Of a stretch of 64,000 nucleotides of DNA, positions 34,746 through 42,383 are shown in pieces. A model generated the notes under the pieces. It had not been told where the DNA came from. It ran no database searches and saw only the letters and a list, made by a program, of their open reading frames with translations. Where the stretch lies: NCBI GenBank assembly GCA_945898055.1, contig CAMDGV010000007.1, positions 37,761 to 101,760 on the forward strand, read 5' to 3'. Source of the stretch: Akkermansia muciniphila. GTDB taxonomy: Bacteria > Verrucomicrobiota > Verrucomicrobiia > Limisphaerales > UBA9464. The first letter of the stretch is position 1; each line of letters begins with the position of its first letter. The position numbers were made by a program, and so were the translations under genes.

Positions 34746-36782
34746 ATGGATTTTGCACAGCCCAGACTTTTGTTGATGGCGGTGATACTGACACCGCTGC
34801 TTGCTTGGTTTTTAATCTGGTCCTTCGGGCGCCAGAGATCGGCACTCTCTCAATTTGTGAGGGAGCGGCTTTGGCCAGACTTGACCGTGGGAGTATCGTC
34901 GAGGCGCCGAATTTTGAAGCGTTGTTTGCTAACCGGAGCCTTAGGGAGTTTGTTGTTAGCACTGGCTCAACCTCGTTTGGGACTGGGCGAAGAGGCGGCA
35001 GAGGCGTCAGGTAGGGACATTATTGTTTGTGTCGACGTTTCCCGATCAATGATGGCAACGGACGCCATTCCTAGTCGATTAGCCCGAGCTAAGCTGGCCT
35101 GTTACGATTTAATTTCTGTTGCGAAGTCTGATCGAATCGGATTAGTGGCCTTTGCGGGGTCGGCTTTTTTGCAATGTCCACTGGCGTTGGATGGGGAGGC
35201 TTTTCGTCAAAATGTAGCAGCATTGGATCCGGATAGCATACCCGAACCTGGGACGGTAATTGGGGATGCTCTGGACGTTGCGTTGGAGGGATTTGGCAAA
35301 GATTCGGTGACCCGTAAAGCGGTGATTTTGATTACCGATGGAGAGGACCACGATGAGGATGCGGTTGCAGCGGCTGGCCGACTATCCACGGCGGGAGTGC
35401 ATTTGTTTACACTGGGTGTGGGGACTCCGAGCGGTGAGATTCTGAGGAGTGTCGATCCTTACGGGAATTCGGTCTTCCTAAAGGATGAAGGGGGCAATCC
35501 GGTTCGATCCCGTCTGAATTCTGAGCTTCTGACCGAAATATCGGCGGCAGCCCGAGGTTTTTATCTTCCTTTACAGACGTCGAAGACGATGCAGGAGCTC
35601 TATGATCGTGGGATTAAGCCGATGGAAGCCACCCGCTTTGAGTCGTCGAAAGTTCGTGCTAGGATTGAGCGTTTTCAATGGCCGCTTGGGGTAGGGCTCA
35701 TGTTTTTATTGATAGAATTCATGGTTTCAGAGGCGATCCGACCGAAGATTCGGGGGCGACGCAAGGGAGCGAAGGCGGGCCTTTCGTTGGGAATTGCCGC
35801 AACCGTCCTCTTGGCAGTCGTGCCTGGGGCTTTGAGTGCTGGAACAGACGAAGCCTTAAAAAAATATGAGCAGGGTGAGTTTAAGATTTCGCGGGAGATT
35901 TACGAAAGCGAAGCGCGTCGAATTCCGGAAGATCTGAGGTTGCCATTCAATGCGGGAGCGGCGGCCTATCGAGATGGCGATTTCAAAGGTGCCGCTGGGC
36001 TTTTTGAGCAAGTGTTGCGAGCCCCAGAGCTCAAACTGCAGCAGCAGGGATGGTTTAATTTAGGAAATGCTCGGTTCAGAGGCGGGGAGCAAGAGAAAGA
36101 TCCGGCAAAGAAGAAGGAGCAATGGGAGCAAGCGTTGGCCAGCTTTAGTGCGGCTGCAAAAATGGATCCAAATGATTTGGATGCCCGAGAGAATGCGGAT
36201 TTTGTGCGTCAGTCGATCCAGTCGATGCCGCCACCTCCACAGCCGTCAGAGTCAAGTGAGTCGAAGAAATCGAAAGACGATTCCAAGGAGCAGAACCAAA
36301 AAGAAAAAGAGAAATCCGAGAAGTCAAATTCAGAGGACTCAAAAAAGGATTCAAGCGGAGATAAATCCCAAGAGCAGGAGAAAGCGGGCGCGGATAAGAC
36401 GGCTGATGGGAACAAGAAAGGAGATTCATCGGAGAAGTCGACTGAGGGAGAGAAGGAAGAGGGAGACGACAATCAAAAAGACAAGCAGAACGAGAAGGAA
36501 GCCTCTAAAGATTCTTCAGGTAAGGGAGAGAAAGACAAAGAGAAGGGAGGAGACGGAGAGCAGGCTCAAGTGGGCAAGGATGGGACGGACAAGAGAGGGA
36601 GAGAGGGAAATCCGGGCGGCGAAGGTAAGGACGATCGCAAGGGCACATTAATGACCGTGCGCGAGGCAGAAAAGGTTTTAGACGCGCAAAAGAATCAGGA
36701 GAAAGCCTTACTTTTACGTAATCGATCGGGAGGGAGTCAGGAGAAGGGTGCATCAGCAAAACGGGGTAGGAAACCATGGTGA
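34746..36782 (+). CDS. batB: BatB-BatC fusion: VWA domain, TPR and charged tail
   Basis: 678 aa. Residues 1-330 are a BatB protein: two N-terminal helices, VWA with MIDAS DVSRSM and TDGEDHDEDA, then a helix (WPLGVGLMFLLIEFMVS). A second hydrophobic stretch (GLSLGIAATVLLAVVPGALSA) follows, then TPR repeats (~residues 375-495) like BatC. The last ~170 residues are extremely Lys/Glu/Ser/Asp-rich low complexity with a run of SKKDSSGDKSQEQEK-type repeats. In other Bat loci batB and batC are separate genes, so this is a fusion. Last codons overlap batD by 7 bases. Confidence 0.92.
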   Translation: MDFAQPRLLLMAVILTPLLAWFLIWSFGRQRSALSQFVRERLWPDLTVGVSSRRRILKRCLLTGALGSLLLALAQPRLGLGEEAAEASGRDIIVCVDVSRSMMATDAIPSRLARAKLACYDLISVAKSDRIGLVAFAGSAFLQCPLALDGEAFRQNVAALDPDSIPEPGTVIGDALDVALEGFGKDSVTRKAVILITDGEDHDEDAVAAAGRLSTAGVHLFTLGVGTPSGEILRSVDPYGNSVFLKDEGGNPVRSRLNSELLTEISAAARGFYLPLQTSKTMQELYDRGIKPMEATRFESSKVRARIERFQWPLGVGLMFLLIEFMVSEAIRPKIRGRRKGAKAGLSLGIAATVLLAVVPGALSAGTDEALKKYEQGEFKISREIYESEARRIPEDLRLPFNAGAAAYRDGDFKGAAGLFEQVLRAPELKLQQQGWFNLGNARFRGGEQEKDPAKKKEQWEQALASFSAAAKMDPNDLDARENADFVRQSIQSMPPPPQPSESSESKKSKDDSKEQNQKEKEKSEKSNSEDSKKDSSGDKSQEQEKAGADKTADGNKKGDSSEKSTEGEKEEGDDNQKDKQNEKEASKDSSGKGEKDKEKGGDGEQAQVGKDGTDKRGREGNPGGEGKDDRKGTLMTVREAEKVLDAQKNQEKALLLRNRSGGSQEKGASAKRGRKPW

Positions 36783-38569
36783 AATCGAGTCGAGAGTTTC
36801 AGTTACGGCAGAAGGCATCCGCCTCGAGGTGGGTTGCTTTATTGTGGGCAATGGCGGTGCTGCAGATGCGGGCAGGAACAGTTCGAGTTGAGTTGGACCG
36901 TTTTTTTATGGAGTCAGGGGATGCTGTCCCCTTGAAAGTGATTGTAGAGGATGCGCAACCGACGGTAGTGCCGCGATTACCTCCGATTCCACTGATAGCG
37001 GGAGTCGAGTATCTTGGACCTGAGCAACGGTCTCAGATCATCAACGGCGTTTCTTCATTCCAAGTGACATTTCGTTACCGGATTCAACTGCGTGGAGAAG
37101 GAGACTTGGTTATTCCAGCAATAACAGTATCCACCAAAACTGGGGAGTTGAGGACTGTGCCGGTGAGTGGCCGTATTTTGGCCCCGACACAGACTACGAA
37201 TTCAGTTTCGTTGAAGATCTATACCGGTCGTGATTTTTGCTATGTGGGGGAGGTTCTTCTTTATGAGCTTCAATTGCAGGTGGGGGTGAATTTAAGAGAA
37301 GCATCGCCGCCGAAGATATCCTTTGATGGATTTGTGACTGGGCGATCGACTCCGAATCAGTCGGCTCAGTTTTTAAGAAACGGCAGCGTCGTGGGAGTAC
37401 TGACGTCGCGCATGACAGCGACTCCGACGAAAGAAGGCGATCTCATCTTAGGGCCAGCCTCGCAAGAGGTCGTTGTTGACACTGGGCGTCGACGGGCAAG
37501 AAGCCTACTGGATAGTTTTTTTGGTGGTAACGAAGATGCGGAGAGAAGAACGGTTGAAGCGCAAGGGCAACCGATTCGGGTGAATCCATTGCCATCTGAA
37601 GGTCGACCGGTTGGGTTTTCGGGAGCGATCGGGCGATTCACTGTGGAAGCCTCAGTATCGCGCACGAACCTAGTGGTGGGGGATGCGATTACCCTGCGGT
37701 ATACGGTGGCTGGGAGCGGAACTTTTGATGGACTACCATCGCCACAATTGGTTGTTACCGAGGGGTTGAAAATCTACCCCAGTACCAATGCCTTTGTTGC
37801 CGAAGATGCATTGGGGCTTTATGGGAAGAAAACCTTTGAAGAAGTGGTTCTTGTGGAGAATTCCGGCACACAATCCTTAAGCTTCGCGCCTTACAGTTTT
37901 TTTGATCCGACGACCGGACAATATACGACCGCGCGGTTGAAACCGGTAGCGATCCGAGTGAGAGAAATGGGTTCGAGGGAAAAGCCTGCGCCGCCGATGC
38001 CGGCGGCCGATATGCTTGGGGGCGAGGGCAAACCAATTAAACAGAAAGGGGGACTCCAGCCCCTCTTTGCGGCTTCGGGTGGACGTCTTTCGGTGAGGCC
38101 TTTCTGGGCGACAAAAAGTTGGTTTTTTGGGTTGATCCTTGTGCCCTTTCTAGGGGTGGGATTGTTTAGCGGGTGGAGTGAACTACGCCGCCGGGGGCGT
38201 CACACCAATCGCCCCACTCGGCGGGATATGGATCGGCTGTCTGTCCAGCAACAGGTCGGGATTTTGCGATCGACCGCTGAGTCAGGAGATTCGAGGCACT
38301 TCTTTGATGCACTCAATGAGGTTCTTCGGCAGCAGGTGGCATTGACCTTAGGACTGCCCTTTGCGGCGGCGGTGACCACTGGAGATATGGATAGATCTCT
38401 CTTGGAGCGAGGAGTCTCAGTTGAAACGGTTGAGAAATTAAATCGACTCTTTATTGCCGCAGACGCGGTTCGATTTGCACCGACGGCGTTGCCGGATGAA
38501 CTAGCGGCGTTGCGTGATCTTGCTGAGGTCGTCTTGGCTGAACTAAAGTCATTGGAGGATAAGGGATGA
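36776..38569 (+). CDS. batD: BatD-like oxygen tolerance protein
   Basis: 597 aa. An N-terminal signal/anchor (ASRWVALLWAMAVLQMRAG) is followed by repeated beta-sandwich domains of the BatD family (VRVELDRFFMESGDAVPLKV, RTNLVVGDAITLRYTVAGSGTFDGLP), a membrane helix near residue 450 (WFFGLILVPFLGVGLFSGW), and a helical cytoplasmic domain at the end. Exported domains are expected to pair with the VWA proteins. Overlaps batE by 4 bases. Confidence 0.9.
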   Translation: MVKSSREFQLRQKASASRWVALLWAMAVLQMRAGTVRVELDRFFMESGDAVPLKVIVEDAQPTVVPRLPPIPLIAGVEYLGPEQRSQIINGVSSFQVTFRYRIQLRGEGDLVIPAITVSTKTGELRTVPVSGRILAPTQTTNSVSLKIYTGRDFCYVGEVLLYELQLQVGVNLREASPPKISFDGFVTGRSTPNQSAQFLRNGSVVGVLTSRMTATPTKEGDLILGPASQEVVVDTGRRRARSLLDSFFGGNEDAERRTVEAQGQPIRVNPLPSEGRPVGFSGAIGRFTVEASVSRTNLVVGDAITLRYTVAGSGTFDGLPSPQLVVTEGLKIYPSTNAFVAEDALGLYGKKTFEEVVLVENSGTQSLSFAPYSFFDPTTGQYTTARLKPVAIRVREMGSREKPAPPMPAADMLGGEGKPIKQKGGLQPLFAASGGRLSVRPFWATKSWFFGLILVPFLGVGLFSGWSELRRRGRHTNRPTRRDMDRLSVQQQVGILRSTAESGDSRHFFDALNEVLRQQVALTLGLPFAAAVTTGDMDRSLLERGVSVETVEKLNRLFIAADAVRFAPTALPDELAALRDLAEVVLAELKSLEDKG

Positions 38570-39312
38570 AAAAGCCTTGGCTGAATTTTGTACGGAGTCT
38601 TTTGACACACTCGTGGATGATAGTGACCGGACTTTTTCCGGCTTGGGCCGAGTCGTCCTTTGACAAAGGCGTGGCCGAGTATTCGGCAGGTCATTTTCCT
38701 GAGGCGATTATGGCCTTTGAGCAATCGATTACCCGACACGGAGATTCGGTGGGAAGTCGTTATAACTTAGGAAACGCGCTGTATCGGAAGGGCGAAGTGG
38801 GGCGAGCTATTGCGGAATGGCGGTTGGCTGAGAGGGGGGACCCTCGGCAATTCGATATTCGCTCAAACCTTGAGTTTGCCCGCACTCAATTGGGGGTTTC
38901 ACCCGTTTCATTTTGGGAGAAAGGCCTCGGGCGAATGCGGCCAGAGTTCTGGGGGCCTTGGGCCTTGGGTGTCGCTTGGACTTGGTTTGTATTTTTCCTG
39001 TTGAGCCAGAGATACTTGGAACTCGGAGTTCGTTATGGGGCGATAACCCGATCCTTAAAGGGGGGGGCTGTCGTCTTCTTGCTTGGGTACGGAGTCTCCT
39101 TTGCTGTTCGATATTCGAGTTTGAATGCCGTGGTAGTGAAGCGGAATGTAGGGGCTCGATTTGGGCCGGTGGAGGAAGCAGCGATCGCCTTCCCCTTGGC
39201 CGATGGAACAGAGGTGCGGGTGTCTGAAGAGCGAGGTGGATGGTCTCGAGTCGTTGATTCGGTTGGTCATAGTGGTTGGGTTCAGAAAGACGACGTCTTT
39301 CGGATTCCATAA
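38566..39312 (+). CDS. batE: BatE-like TPR/SH3 protein
   Basis: 248 aa. Signal peptide (LLTHSWMIVTGLFPAWA), TPR unit (FDKGVAEYSAGHFPEAIMAFEQSI..., SRYNLGNALYRKGEVGRAIAEW), two membrane helices (FWGPWALGVAWTWFVFFLLS and GAVVFLLGYGVSFAVRY), then a bacterial SH3-type domain (GARFGPVEEAAIAFPLADGTEVRVSEERGGWSRVVDSVGHSGWVQ). The arrangement matches BatE proteins. Last gene of the tight Bat cluster. Confidence 0.88.
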   Translation: MKKPWLNFVRSLLTHSWMIVTGLFPAWAESSFDKGVAEYSAGHFPEAIMAFEQSITRHGDSVGSRYNLGNALYRKGEVGRAIAEWRLAERGDPRQFDIRSNLEFARTQLGVSPVSFWEKGLGRMRPEFWGPWALGVAWTWFVFFLLSQRYLELGVRYGAITRSLKGGAVVFLLGYGVSFAVRYSSLNAVVVKRNVGARFGPVEEAAIAFPLADGTEVRVSEERGGWSRVVDSVGHSGWVQKDDVFRIP

Positions 39313-39345
39313 CCAACCCCGTTGGTTGAAGCTGTCAGAGAAAAA

Positions 39346-40341
39346 ATGATCATGATTCAGTTGATAGAATTGTCCTGCGGTCAGTCGTTGGGGTTCGCCA
39401 AGAGCAGGACGAGACTGCGTCAAGTTCTGGGGCTTATTTTTCTTGGATTGCCTTTGATGCTATGTGGAGCGGAAAAGGAAGTAGTGCCGGTCCCAACCTC
39501 TCCTCTTTCTCCCTCCGAGACCCCGACTGTTTCGAGGGATAAAGCGATTTTGGAATCAACGAGGAGAGATGAAATACTTGGAAGTCGGCGGTTCGATGGG
39601 GGGGTTTTGTATGTACAGGTTGGAAGAGTGACCTCTGCATTAAAGGATCGACTGGGCGAACTTTTTCGAGAAACGAAGTGGACGAACGGAGCAACAGGGT
39701 TGGTGTTGGATCTTCGGTTTTGTGATGGGGAGGAATTTGCAGCGGTCGGCGCGGTGACATCTCTCTTTTCCGAGCGATCGGGCGAAGTGCTTCAATGGGA
39801 AAGCAAAGCTGTACTTACGGATGGGGTAAGCCACCTCTGGTCAAAGCCCTTGGCTGTATTGATTAATGGGAAGACGGAGGGTGCGGCGAGTATTTTGGCC
39901 GCGGTTTTACGCGAAGAGACAGGAGCTATTCTTTTGGGTCGGACCACGGCCAGTTCCCTCTCAGGATTCAAGGAGCGGGTCAGCGAGGAGAGGGTTCAAT
40001 CGAATATTTCCGGTGGATCCATGCGTTTATCGAACGGCAGCGAGATTTCGAGAAACGGCGTCCAAGCGGATATAGAAGTCGGAGTAAAAGAGGAAGAAGA
40101 GCGAGTTTTAATGAGGGATTTGCTGGAAGCGACTTCTGCCCAGACCGTCAAGGTTTTTAAGACAAATAAGGCGCGAATGCGCCTTAACGAGGCGGAATTA
40201 GTTCGAGCGCATCGGGAAGGGACGCCCCCAGGAGGAGTGGCACGTGGGCCCCAGAAGGAGCCCGTACTAGAGGGGCGAGACTTGGTATTGGGGAGAGGCG
40301 TGGACGTCCTCCGTGGATTAGCCTTTTTGAAGATGCCTTGA
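39346..40341 (+). CDS. S41 peptidase-like protein, active site uncertain
   Basis: 331 aa from the ATG at 39346. Short hydrophobic N-terminus (LGLIFLGLPLMLCGA) suggests export. The core GGVLYVQVGRV, GLVLDLRFCDGEEFAAV, LAVLINGKTEGAASILAAVLREETGAILLGRTT follows the order of carboxyl-terminal processing (S41) proteases, but no PDZ domain is present and, in my alignment, the position of the nucleophilic serine holds alanine (GAASILAA, with serine shifted by one). It could be a pseudo-enzyme or a divergent protease. Follows batE by 33 bases and may belong to the same operon. Confidence 0.72.
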   Translation: MIMIQLIELSCGQSLGFAKSRTRLRQVLGLIFLGLPLMLCGAEKEVVPVPTSPLSPSETPTVSRDKAILESTRRDEILGSRRFDGGVLYVQVGRVTSALKDRLGELFRETKWTNGATGLVLDLRFCDGEEFAAVGAVTSLFSERSGEVLQWESKAVLTDGVSHLWSKPLAVLINGKTEGAASILAAVLREETGAILLGRTTASSLSGFKERVSEERVQSNISGGSMRLSNGSEISRNGVQADIEVGVKEEEERVLMRDLLEATSAQTVKVFKTNKARMRLNEAELVRAHREGTPPGGVARGPQKEPVLEGRDLVLGRGVDVLRGLAFLKMP

Positions 40342-40371
40342 TTTTCTTTTGAAGCCCGGTAACGCGGTCTT

Positions 40372-40399
40372 TTGACATCAGCGCCCGTCTGGATATCCT
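40372..40399 (+). promoter_or_regulatory. sigma70-type promoter of hisD
   Basis: TTGACA at 40372-40377 and TATCCT at 40394-40399 with a 16-base spacer. The expected start point, 6-8 bases after the -10 hexamer, falls on or beside the hisD ATG at 40407, so the mRNA may be leaderless. Confidence 0.55.
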
Positions 40400-40406
40400 G
40401 AGGTCC

Positions 40407-41699
40407 ATGTTTATTGTTCGGCATTCAGACACGGATTATGCGGCACAACTGGATCGTGCGACGACGTCGTCATCCTTGTTTGATCCAACAATCGAGAGTC
40501 GAGCGAGGGAGATTCTGGAGGGAGTGCGCACTCGAGGAGATGCAGCACTTCTAGAATTCACTTTGCGATTTGACGGAGCGACCCTTAATGCAGAGGGGAT
40601 CGCCGTCTCTCGGGCAGAGATATTGGCTGCGTCGGTGTCGGCGGGGCCTGAACTGCGATCAGCGGTGACTGAAGCCTCGAGGAACATCAGCGCCTTTTCC
40701 CGTCGGTCACGTCGTCGGGATTGGTCATCCAAGAATTCACATGGAGGGGTGGTGGGAGAAGTTTTCCAACCCTTCCAACGCGTGGGAATTTATATTCCAG
40801 GTGGGACGGCACCGTTGGTATCGACGGCATTGATGACCATTACCTTGGCGAAAGTAGCGGGATGCCCAGAGATAGTAGTTTGCACGCCGTGCGATAAGGA
40901 GGGTTCGATTAGTCCGGCATTACTTTTTGCGGCGGTTCAAGCTGGGGCGACGGAGATTCATCGTTTAGGCGGAGCGCAGGCAATTGCCGCTATGGCCTAT
41001 GGGACGGAGTCGATTCGTCGAGTCAATAAGGTTTTCGGACCCGGCAACGCTTATGTTGTTGCGGCGAAGCGTCTTCTTTTTGGGCAGATCGCCATTGATC
41101 TCTTACCGGGGCCTAGTGAGGTGTTAGTTTTGGCGGATGACACGGCGGATCCACGCTTAGCTGCTGCGGATCTTTTGGCTCAAGCGGAGCATGGATCTGG
41201 ACACGAGCGGGTGTGGTTAGTGACTCCGTCGTTAAAAGTCTTAAAGGCGGTTGATAAAGAAATTCATCGGCAGTTACCCACCTTAAAACGGAGGGAATTT
41301 ATTCAGCGAGCATTGGATGCGAACGGATGGTTAATTCAGGTTCCTGATCTGGCAACCGGCGTAGCCCTTGCTAATCGATTGGCCCCAGAGCACTGCGAGT
41401 TAATGATTCGGGATGCTCGGAAGTGGGCGTCTCAGATTCGAACCGCTGGGGCTCTCTTTTTGGGAGATTCGTCTCCGACCGTTTTAGGGGACTACGTGGC
41501 TGGCCCGAGCCATACCTTACCGACGGGTGGTGGAGGCGCCAGTTTTGCTGGGTTGACCGTAGATCAATTTCAACGTCGGACCAGTGTCATTGAGTACGGT
41601 CGACCGGCGTTAAAGAAGGCATTGGGAGCGGTTCGTTGCTTTGCGGGTCTAGAAGGATTAGACGCCCACGGTCGGTCGGCGGATATTCGATTTTTGTAA
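40407..41699 (+). CDS. hisD: histidinol dehydrogenase
   Basis: 430 aa, the family length. Conserved blocks: VGIYIPGGTAPLVSTALMT, IAAMAYGTESIRRVNKVFGPGNAYVVAAKRLLFG, DLLPGPSEVLVLADD, DLLAQAEHGSGHERVWLV (containing the zinc-ligand Q and H), APEHCELM, and DYVAGPSHTLPTGG. Catalyses the two-step NAD-dependent oxidation of histidinol to histidine. No other his gene is in the window, so the pathway is scattered. Confidence 0.97.
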   Translation: MFIVRHSDTDYAAQLDRATTSSSLFDPTIESRAREILEGVRTRGDAALLEFTLRFDGATLNAEGIAVSRAEILAASVSAGPELRSAVTEASRNISAFSRRSRRRDWSSKNSHGGVVGEVFQPFQRVGIYIPGGTAPLVSTALMTITLAKVAGCPEIVVCTPCDKEGSISPALLFAAVQAGATEIHRLGGAQAIAAMAYGTESIRRVNKVFGPGNAYVVAAKRLLFGQIAIDLLPGPSEVLVLADDTADPRLAAADLLAQAEHGSGHERVWLVTPSLKVLKAVDKEIHRQLPTLKRREFIQRALDANGWLIQVPDLATGVALANRLAPEHCELMIRDARKWASQIRTAGALFLGDSSPTVLGDYVAGPSHTLPTGGGGASFAGLTVDQFQRRTSVIEYGRPALKKALGAVRCFAGLEGLDAHGRSADIRFL

Positions 41700-41889
41700 A
41701 TCGGTTTGAGCGTGACGGCGGACGCACCGATCAAGGTTGTGCGGGTGAATTCCAGTCCATTCCGAGCTAATTCATACTGCACTCGAGACGGCGGGCTTAC
41801 TTATGAGCACTCTTTTCTGCAGAGACCGAACTGGGAATGGGATTCTTTAATTACCTACGGAACTCAGGAGGCTCTGATTTTGAGGAGTA

Positions 41890-41918
41890 AAACGAAAAAC
41901 CGCGATTTCTCGCGGTTT
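41890..41918 (-). terminator. intrinsic terminator of tRNA-Leu
   Basis: On the minus strand AAACCGCGA pairs with TCGCGGTTT (41918-41910 and 41905-41897) around a four-base loop and is followed by TTTTCGTTTT. It lies 70 bases beyond the 3' end of tRNA-Leu. The plus-strand reading has a much weaker T tail, but it could also serve hisD. Confidence 0.7.
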
Positions 41919-41946
41919 CTATAATTACCTAATTAGGTGATTATTT

Positions 41947-41983
41947 AACTGACTCTTTTAACTGACTCTTTTAACTGACTCTT
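41947..41983. repeat. three tandem 13-bp repeats in the tRNA-Leu trailer
   Basis: AACTGACTCTTTT occurs at 41947-41959 and 41960-41972, and AACTGACTCTT at 41973-41983: two perfect copies and a truncated third. They lie 4 bases beyond the encoded CCA of tRNA-Leu, between the tRNA and its terminator. Confidence 0.95.
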
Positions 41984-41987
41984 CAAG

Positions 41988-42072
41988 TGGTGCCGGTGGA
42001 GGGACTCGAACCCCCACGCCTTTTGGGCAACAGATTTTGAGTCTATCGCGTCTGCCATTTCGCCACACCGGC
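41988..42072 (-). tRNA. tRNA-Leu (CAA)
   Basis: Minus strand from 42072: acceptor GCCGGTG pairs with CACCGGC, anticodon loop CTCAAAA gives CAA, the long variable arm (TGCCCAAAAGGCG) is that of class II tRNA, the T-arm is GGGGGTTCGAGTCCCTC, and CCA is encoded (ends 41988). Confidence 0.96.
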
Positions 42073-42383
42073 ATCTTCTGAAGAAATAAGAATGCCCGTG
42101 TTACCCCTCCTGTGGCAAATCAAACCTGCGGGAAATTTTTGAGGCACCTCTTGCCTTCGGAGCATTGACGTTTGGTTATCGTGCCGATTGGGAATTAGGT
42201 TTAGATCGCGCTCAAATTACCACCCAAGTCGAAGGTGAACAGGGGCCTACTTGGTTTTCAAATTCTTTTGAGGTCGGAAACCAAGATAAGTGCCGAACCC
42301 GATCACATCGACTGCTTGGATCGAATGCGGAGGGCGTCAATAAGCACTGTTTTCTCTTTGGCCTGTTTAGGCTCCACCGCCCG
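42073..42383. other. gap between tRNA-Leu and rapA
   Basis: 311 bases without a convincing gene. An open frame from 42165 overlaps the rapA end on the opposite strand and shows no protein-like composition. It presumably holds the tRNA-Leu promoter. Confidence 0.5.

Noticed and set aside
36067..36651. Arginine-rich 194-aa frame inside batB
   Set aside because: It is the +1 shadow of the Lys/Glu/Ser-rich tail (AAG/GAG repeats become AGR/GGA), not an independent gene.
41706..41924. 72-aa open frame after hisD
   Set aside because: It starts at TTG/GTG without a ribosome-binding site and runs through the terminator hairpin at 41890-41918; composition is not protein-like.
41897..41983. CRISPR-like array near tRNA-Leu
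   Set aside because: Tandem 13-bp units without spacers and only 2.5 copies; not a CRISPR array.
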